A stretch of 64,000 nucleotides of DNA from UBA6080 sp964607515 (GTDB taxonomy: Bacteria; Fermentibacterota; Fermentibacteria; Fermentibacterales; JCC-6). Positions 59,261-64,000 of the stretch are shown here, one piece after another. Location of the stretch: the NCBI GenBank assembly GCA_964607515.1, contig CAZSKU010000003.1:1-64000 (forward strand), given 5' to 3'. Position 1 is the stretch's first letter, and each line of letters opens with the position of its first letter. The notes beneath the pieces are model-generated. The model was not told where the DNA came from. It saw only the letters and a program-made list of their open reading frames with translations, and ran no database searches. Made by a program: the position numbers and the translations under genes.

Positions 59261-62157
59261 CTCGACACCTCCCCGGACAGGTCGTGGAGAGGTATCACGA
59301 CCGGGTTGTCGAACCTGGGCGTCGGAGGCCCACCCCCGGCGGCGGACGACGGGTCGCCGGCCCCCGGGACGAAGCCGCCGGGCGACACGCCGTTTATAGC
59401 GCCGTGGGTGATGTTGGACAACCAGGTATCCGAGCTGAAGAACCTGAGCCCGTCGATGTTCCATCCGCCTTCGGTGTTCGCGGAGTTGCTCAGCATGCGC
59501 CACCGGAAGATCACCTTCCTTCCGGCCCCGAACACCGGAAGGTTGTCAACCCGGTAACGGTAGTAGCCCCATCCCGAGGATATGCCGGAGGTGGTGAGCA
59601 CCGGATGCCATGTTGAGGGGGCCACGTTGCCGAATTCCGCCACCTCCAGGTATCCGTAGTCCTGGTCGGACTCGAAGCGGGGACAGGCGTAGAACTCGAC
59701 GTAGGCGTAGGTGTCGTAGTTGTCCAGGGTGTAGTGCATGGGAGGGGTGATCAGAGCGTTGTGCTGGCTGTTCTCGTACCGGTAGTTCCACCAGCGGTCG
59801 GACCAGTACCCGCTGTACATGTCGTTCCCGGCCCAGTTCTGGCCGTCGGGGGTGGAAAGCGGGTCGTACGATCCGCCGGTTACCTTGGTGTAGGCCATCC
59901 AGTCGGCCATCTCGTAGACCTGCATGTTCCAGATTATCTGCGGCCAGTCGGCCCCGGGCCTGCTCCGGGTGTAGTCCACCTCCCAGCCGGTGTTTGACGA
60001 GTTGCCCACGGTGCCGTAGTTGAACCTCAGACGTACCTGCTTGCCGGCGTACTCGGTGATGTCTATGACCGAGAAGTTCCACATGGTGCCCGATGTGCTG
60101 CCGGTCCAGCCCGGCTCCATTTCCAGGGCCGGAACCGCCGCGGTGTAGTAGCCCCAGTAGGGAACGATGAGACGCCATGTTTCGCCGTTGTTCTCGGTTA
60201 TCTTCACGTTGCATCCGTCCCCCTGGCTGCCGAAGCTGTACCTGTGGAAGAAAGCCACCGCCAGTCTCTGACCCTCGGCGTAGGATGACAGGTCAATCAC
60301 GGGACTCTGCAGCCACGCCCTCGTCGGAGTCTGCTGATAGCTGCCGCTTCCTGCGGTGGCGTAGCACCAGCTGCCTGAGTAGGCGGCGTGGTTCGATGGA
60401 ATCCATTCGTCGGTGGTGTAGCCTGGCCAGGGTCCGTGGGACCATCCGGCCATGCCCCATCCCATCTCCTCGATAGCTATCTGGTCGCAGGCTATTCCCC
60501 TGACGGGCATCGGCTGGTCGCCCCTCTGGGCGAAGCCGATGAGGAACGAGTCGGTGAAGGGTATTCCGGCCTGCTGGGCGGCCTGGGTCAGGTCCACCGT
60601 GGCCTCGGTCCAGCCGGGAAAACTCTCCGGGGCTGCGAGGATCCTGTGACTCATGTCCCAGTAGCCTTCGCTGCCGGTGGAGACCACCACGTTGTCTATG
60701 CTGATTCCTCCGTCGCCGGTGGGGGAGACGGTGCAACCGGTTCCCTGCTGGGCGAACACTATCCGGGTGTTGGCAAGATCGTAGCCCTCGGGGATCAGAT
60801 CGGAAAGGTTGATAACCACCTGGGACCAGGACCCCGGGGGGTACGCCCCGGGATTGAGAGCCACCTGGGCCAGCGGAGTGCTGTTGATCCCCCCGGGCCC
60901 CATGATTCCTACGAAATCGTTGGCGGTGGTGATGTCGCCCCGGTTGCACATGTCGAAGGTCAGGGCGATGTCCGAACCCGCATAGGCGGAGAGGTCCAGG
61001 GTCGCCATCACCCTGTTGGTGCCGGTGTAACCCTGCCGTCGAGTGTCGAGGTTCAGGTAGGGACCAGTGGCGGGGAACTCTTCGGTCACCTGAACCCTTC
61101 CGTAATCGTTGGTCCAGAAGGTCCAGCTCCTGGGAAAACCGTTCCGGAAACCGCTGAAGTCCTCGTTGAGCACCTCCACCTGGCTGTCGGGCACCCATAC
61201 CGGAAGGAAGACGCCGTCCTCGTAGTCGAGAAGGTCGCTGAACTCCCTCCAGAAGAAATGGAGCCGCAGCTCATCGCTCCAGGTGTATTCCGACAGGTCC
61301 ACCCGCCAGATGGCCATCTGGGTGCTGTACCCCTGCCGGTGGCAGTCCAGGGCCAGACAACTGGCTCCCTCAAAGGCCTCCGGATCGGTCCAGCGGCGGA
61401 TCCTTCCGTAGCCGTCGTCCTCGATCCACAGCTGCCAGTCGGCGTTCCAGCTGACCGGATCCTCGAAGTACTCGGTGATCACGGGAACCCACATGTCTCC
61501 GGCCTCCATGAAGTCCTGAAAGGCAAAGCTGCTGGCGACCTCGAAGCTCTCCTGGAAGACCGTGTTCTGGTAACGGGACCCGCCGTCTTCACCGTATGAG
61601 GCGAACAGGTCCCGGAGCATCGCCGGGTCGCCGGCGGCGGCCAGGTTGTACGGGGAGACGCTTCCGGAAACCTCCGCCCCGCCCGGGGAGGAGAGGGTGT
61701 AGTCGATGCGCCTCACCAGTGCCGGTTCCGCGACCCTGTTCCCCGAGGCATCGAAATAGTCGAAGACCAGCTCACCCGGAAAACCGGGATGGACTTCCCG
61801 GCCCGCGGCGTCGCGAACGGTGACCGTTCCTCCGGCGGACATCACGGTGATGGTGTCCTCGGGGCCGAAGGCTTCGGGGGCGTCCAGGTTGGCCACCACG
61901 GTAAGTCTGTGGTTTTCGGATGCCAGTACCGGGCACCAGACACCGGGAAACACGTTGCCCATGTAGCCGGCGTTCGACAGGAGCACTTCCAGTCGGGCCG
62001 CGACCAGTCCGGCGTCCGCCTCCGCCGCCTGTCTGGCAGCGTTTTCAGTGGCCCGGCCGGTCCCCTGGATGAACAGGTACAATCCTGCCAGGACCACACC
62101 CAGAAGGACCATGGCCAGCAGCCCCTCCACCAGGGTGAATCCCTTCTTGGTTCTCAT
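59257..62157 (-). CDS. Giant type IV prepilin-like protein with adhesin-type domains
   Basis: A 966-residue protein. The N-terminus (MRTKKGFTLVEGLLAMVLLGVVLAGLYLF) is a perfect prepilin signal: G|FTLVE, cut by PilD, then the hydrophobic helix. After a PilW-like region come several jelly-roll, MAM/immune-inhibitor-A-like domains (repeated S(P/S)VIDLSSYA, GWEVDYT, GWNIDGLRFFSS and GGISIDNVVV ends). This is the layout expected for a large minor pilin or tip adhesin. GGAAAGG precedes the ATG. Confidence 0.85.
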   Translation of the reverse strand: MRTKKGFTLVEGLLAMVLLGVVLAGLYLFIQGTGRATENAARQAAEADAGLVAARLEVLLSNAGYMGNVFPGVWCPVLASENHRLTVVANLDAPEAFGPEDTITVMSAGGTVTVRDAAGREVHPGFPGELVFDYFDASGNRVAEPALVRRIDYTLSSPGGAEVSGSVSPYNLAAAGDPAMLRDLFASYGEDGGSRYQNTVFQESFEVASSFAFQDFMEAGDMWVPVITEYFEDPVSWNADWQLWIEDDGYGRIRRWTDPEAFEGASCLALDCHRQGYSTQMAIWRVDLSEYTWSDELRLHFFWREFSDLLDYEDGVFLPVWVPDSQVEVLNEDFSGFRNGFPRSWTFWTNDYGRVQVTEEFPATGPYLNLDTRRQGYTGTNRVMATLDLSAYAGSDIALTFDMCNRGDITTANDFVGIMGPGGINSTPLAQVALNPGAYPPGSWSQVVINLSDLIPEGYDLANTRIVFAQQGTGCTVSPTGDGGISIDNVVVSTGSEGYWDMSHRILAAPESFPGWTEATVDLTQAAQQAGIPFTDSFLIGFAQRGDQPMPVRGIACDQIAIEEMGWGMAGWSHGPWPGYTTDEWIPSNHAAYSGSWCYATAGSGSYQQTPTRAWLQSPVIDLSSYAEGQRLAVAFFHRYSFGSQGDGCNVKITENNGETWRLIVPYWGYYTAAVPALEMEPGWTGSTSGTMWNFSVIDITEYAGKQVRLRFNYGTVGNSSNTGWEVDYTRSRPGADWPQIIWNMQVYEMADWMAYTKVTGGSYDPLSTPDGQNWAGNDMYSGYWSDRWWNYRYENSQHNALITPPMHYTLDNYDTYAYVEFYACPRFESDQDYGYLEVAEFGNVAPSTWHPVLTTSGISSGWGYYRYRVDNLPVFGAGRKVIFRWRMLSNSANTEGGWNIDGLRFFSSDTWLSNITHGAINGVSPGGFVPGAGDPSSAAGGGPPTPRFDNPVVIPLHDLSGEVSR

Positions 62158-62219
62158 TCTTCGCCGCCTTTCCAGGAAACAGTGATTGCCGATTCTATCA
62201 TAATGTCATCCGATTCCCT

Positions 62220-63566
62220 TCAGAAATCCTCCTCCGGCACGTCCATTAGCCACGAGACCGGTGTCCACTTCCATACCTGGGGAAACCCCGGCGGATGTCG
62301 GGACACCAGTCCCGGATCCATGGCGATGCCCAGGGTGTAGCCGGTGCTTCCCGAAGAGGTCCAGGAGAACATGCCCGTCGCCAGCCCGCCGTGAATGGCC
62401 ACCCTGGCGGGATTCCCGGGATACGTGTTGCTTCTGGGCCTGAACCTGCCGGTTGGAGCCGCCAGAAAGGCTCTGACCATGAACGATCTGTCGGTCTCTA
62501 TATCCCAGGGGGATTCCCAGTCCTCCCCCCCGATGCAGTCCGGGTCTGTTTCGATCACTATGTCCCCCAGGGATACCAGCCCCAGGGGGCCTCCCGCGCC
62601 GGCCAGGGCTCCCGTGATGCTCCCTCCCAGCACCAGGTCTCCGGCGCTGAAAATCGTGAGGGGAGCGGCGAGGGGGCTCAGGGATTTCAGAACCGTGCCG
62701 CTGTAGCCTCCGGAGAGCTGTATGCAGTTCACGCCCCTCAGGGAGAGGGTTTCCGGGGGAGACTGGATTCCCCGGCGGAAAATGGCCCGGCTGCCGTCCA
62801 GAAGCACCCTGGATGCGCTCACGGAAACGGCCCCCTGAAGGCTCGCTCTCAGATCGAGAGCCGCCTGCTGCATGTCCACGGGTTCCTGGTTCATCCTCCA
62901 TGATGGTCTGCCCCGGTTGTGTCTGGGCCACGGCCGCACCCAGGTGCGGCTTCCCTCGGGGTGAGGAACCCGTGCCATGCCCACGTCCGAGAAACAGACG
63001 CCCCCCCGGGAGGTGACGCTCACCTCGTACAGCCATGGGTCGTCGGAGGAGTCCGGCGAGAAACTGTCGAAGTGGATCGTTCCATTGGAATGCACGGGTC
63101 CGTCCACCATGGTCCCCGTGGTGAAGAAGCCCGAAGGGATGTCTCCGTTCACCGCCAGGGCGAAGCCCGAGAGGAACCTTGGCACCGCCCTGACGATGAT
63201 CCTGTACTCCTGGGACCTGTAGGACCCCGTGCTTCGGATTTCCGCGGCTCCGTTGGACGTGGCCGGGTCGCCGGCGGGAAATGGGTGCACCGCGACCGTT
63301 ACGGTGGAACCGTCAGGCAGGTCCAGCCCTTCGGGGAAAATATCGAAGGGAACCCCCGGAAGCGGATCCAGGCCCGCCAGGTGATGCAGGGCAAGGTTCA
63401 CCCCGGACTCCGCTGCGTAGGCCGCAGCCATCCGGTCGCGCCGGAAGACCGCCGTATTGACGCTGCTCCGGAAGTAGGCCCATGCTCCCAGCACAAGGAT
63501 CATCATAACCGCGGCCACCGCGATGACCATGGCCAGCGCCATGCCCCGGCTGGTTCCCCTTCTCAT
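62220..63566 (-). CDS. PilX-like pilus assembly protein
   Basis: About 448 residues. The N-terminus has a hydrophobic helix (GMALAMVIAVAAVMMILVLGAWAYF) followed by RMAAAYAAESGVNLALHHL, as in PilX N-terminal domains, without a typical GFTLxE cut site. The rest is a beta-rich periplasmic body (VDGPVHSNGTIHFDSFSP, DLVLGGSITGALAG). It would be part of the minor-pilin complex. The ATG at 63566 follows GAAGG; a slightly longer start is possible. Confidence 0.72.
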   Translation of the reverse strand: MRRGTSRGMALAMVIAVAAVMMILVLGAWAYFRSSVNTAVFRRDRMAAAYAAESGVNLALHHLAGLDPLPGVPFDIFPEGLDLPDGSTVTVAVHPFPAGDPATSNGAAEIRSTGSYRSQEYRIIVRAVPRFLSGFALAVNGDIPSGFFTTGTMVDGPVHSNGTIHFDSFSPDSSDDPWLYEVSVTSRGGVCFSDVGMARVPHPEGSRTWVRPWPRHNRGRPSWRMNQEPVDMQQAALDLRASLQGAVSVSASRVLLDGSRAIFRRGIQSPPETLSLRGVNCIQLSGGYSGTVLKSLSPLAAPLTIFSAGDLVLGGSITGALAGAGGPLGLVSLGDIVIETDPDCIGGEDWESPWDIETDRSFMVRAFLAAPTGRFRPRSNTYPGNPARVAIHGGLATGMFSWTSSGSTGYTLGIAMDPGLVSRHPPGFPQVWKWTPVSWLMDVPEEDF

Positions 63567-63583
63567 AACCTTCACCGGAGCCT

Positions 63584-64000
63584 CTAGTAGTTGTTGAACA
63601 TTATCAGACTGTCGTTCAGCGCCGGATCCTCCGTCCAGTAGAGAGTGTGCCACCGGCCGTTGTTGGGGAAGTACGGGGGATGCATGGTCATGAGCCTGGT
63701 GTCGAAGTACACCTGGATGTCATGCCCGGTGCTATTGGTGCTGGTGTACCCCTCCTCCTGGATCATGTACCCCCCCACTATCGTCAGTTCCCCCCCGGGG
63801 TTGGGGAAGTAGTACCCGTTCTGGTTGTAGCTTCCGCTCAGGATTTGAGACTTCAGTTCACCGTCCAGGGCCAGGAGCACTGCGTCCACCTCGATGCTCT
63901 GGTTGGTGCTTATGCTGAAGCCCTGGTTCCAGTTGGTGTGATTCATCGGGTGGGCTATCAGTATGTCGCCGTTCACCGACATGAGCCCCAACATGATGTC
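63584..64000 (-). CDS. C-terminal part of a pilus-associated protein (DUF4900-like), 5' end outside window
   Basis: The frame is open to the last base of the window (D-I before an internal Met). The visible 139 residues include SVNGDILIAHPMNHTNWNQGFSI, AVLLALDGELKSQILSGSYN, GELTIVGGYMIQEEGY and FDTRLMTMHPPYFPNNG, a pattern seen in DUF4900-type proteins encoded with pilus genes. Start and full length unknown. It precedes the PilX-like gene by 17 nt, so the operon extends further left of it on the chromosome. Confidence 0.6.
   Translation of the reverse strand, partial: DIMLGLMSVNGDILIAHPMNHTNWNQGFSISTNQSIEVDAVLLALDGELKSQILSGSYNQNGYYFPNPGGELTIVGGYMIQEEGYTSTNSTGHDIQVYFDTRLMTMHPPYFPNNGRWHTLYWTEDPALNDSLIMFNNY

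Noticed and set aside
62158..62219. Possible promoter (TAGAAT) between the PilX-like and prepilin genes
   Set aside because: No -35 element at a suitable distance; I could not support it.

Overview
The window is GC-rich, almost completely coding DNA from a diderm, probably anaerobic bacterium. Diderm signs are the outer-membrane assembly and lipoprotein genes (surA, bamD, lolA, several lipobox proteins). Anaerobic signs are feoAB, an orange-protein (ORP) type cluster, a HydE-like radical SAM maturase, a ferredoxin-thioredoxin-reductase-like protein and many Cys-rich iron-sulfur motifs. A secreted FG-GAP/ASPIC protein carries what looks like a type IX secretion C-terminal signal. That points to the FCB (Fibrobacteres-Chlorobi-Bacteroidetes) superphylum or an uncultured relative such as Fermentibacterota-type lineages; this placement is inference. 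I see no rRNA, tRNA, CRISPR array, insertion sequence or phage genes, and no gene-free stretch longer than about 250 bases. GTG and TTG starts and ATGA/GTGA/TGATG stop-start overlaps are very common.

Layout: (1) 1-3.2 kb: three secreted proteins. (2) 3.3-6.6 kb, minus strand: iron uptake. A DtxR-FeoA fusion regulator, feoA, feoB and a tiny FeoB-associated Cys-rich membrane protein are preceded by two copies of the same 16-bp palindrome, TTTAGG-N4-CCTAAA, each placed inside a sigma70-type promoter. (3) 6.8-12.3 kb, plus strand: a sigma54 activator, then a palindromic candidate enhancer and a sigma54 -24/-12 promoter, then an ORP-type operon: three NifX-like proteins, a DUF5320 protein, an FTR-like six-Cys protein and two ferredoxin-containing MinD/Mrp ATPases, with a PaaI-type thioesterase at the end. 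(4) 12.4-18.9 kb: arsR-acr3, a PAS protein, a FlK-like thioesterase, oligoendopeptidase F and a PAS/HD-GYP protein. (5) 34.1-18.8 kb, minus strand: a 15-gene run (upp, M23 peptidase, DRTGG/BioD-like protein, mfd, four PpiC/SurA-type foldases, an S4 protein, ftsE, ftsX, yajC, def, fmt, DUF116). (6) tyrS at 34.2 kb. (7) 49.1-35.4 kb, minus strand: a 17-gene run (a DNA-binding HU/glycogen-binding fusion, ftsK, lipoproteins, lolA, rimO, bamD, nadD, pilT, NfeD, SPFH, dapA, dapB, Memo, AMMECR1, a coiled-coil lipoprotein). (8) 49.2-52.7 kb: aroK, and convergent to it a B12-type radical SAM gene, aroE and hydE. (9) 52.7-56.7 kb: a CAP-domain protein, an HD-GYP membrane protein and a degenerate HD-GYP paralogue, apparently read as a leaderless operon. 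(10) 64.0-56.7 kb, minus strand: a pilus-like operon with a 966-residue prepilin-like protein and an eight-repeat surface lipoprotein.

Best candidates for little-described biology: the sigma54-controlled ORP cluster with an FTR-like protein; the HU-CBM48 fusion before ftsK; the active/degenerate HD-GYP tandem behind a leaderless promoter; and the giant-prepilin/repeat-lipoprotein operon.
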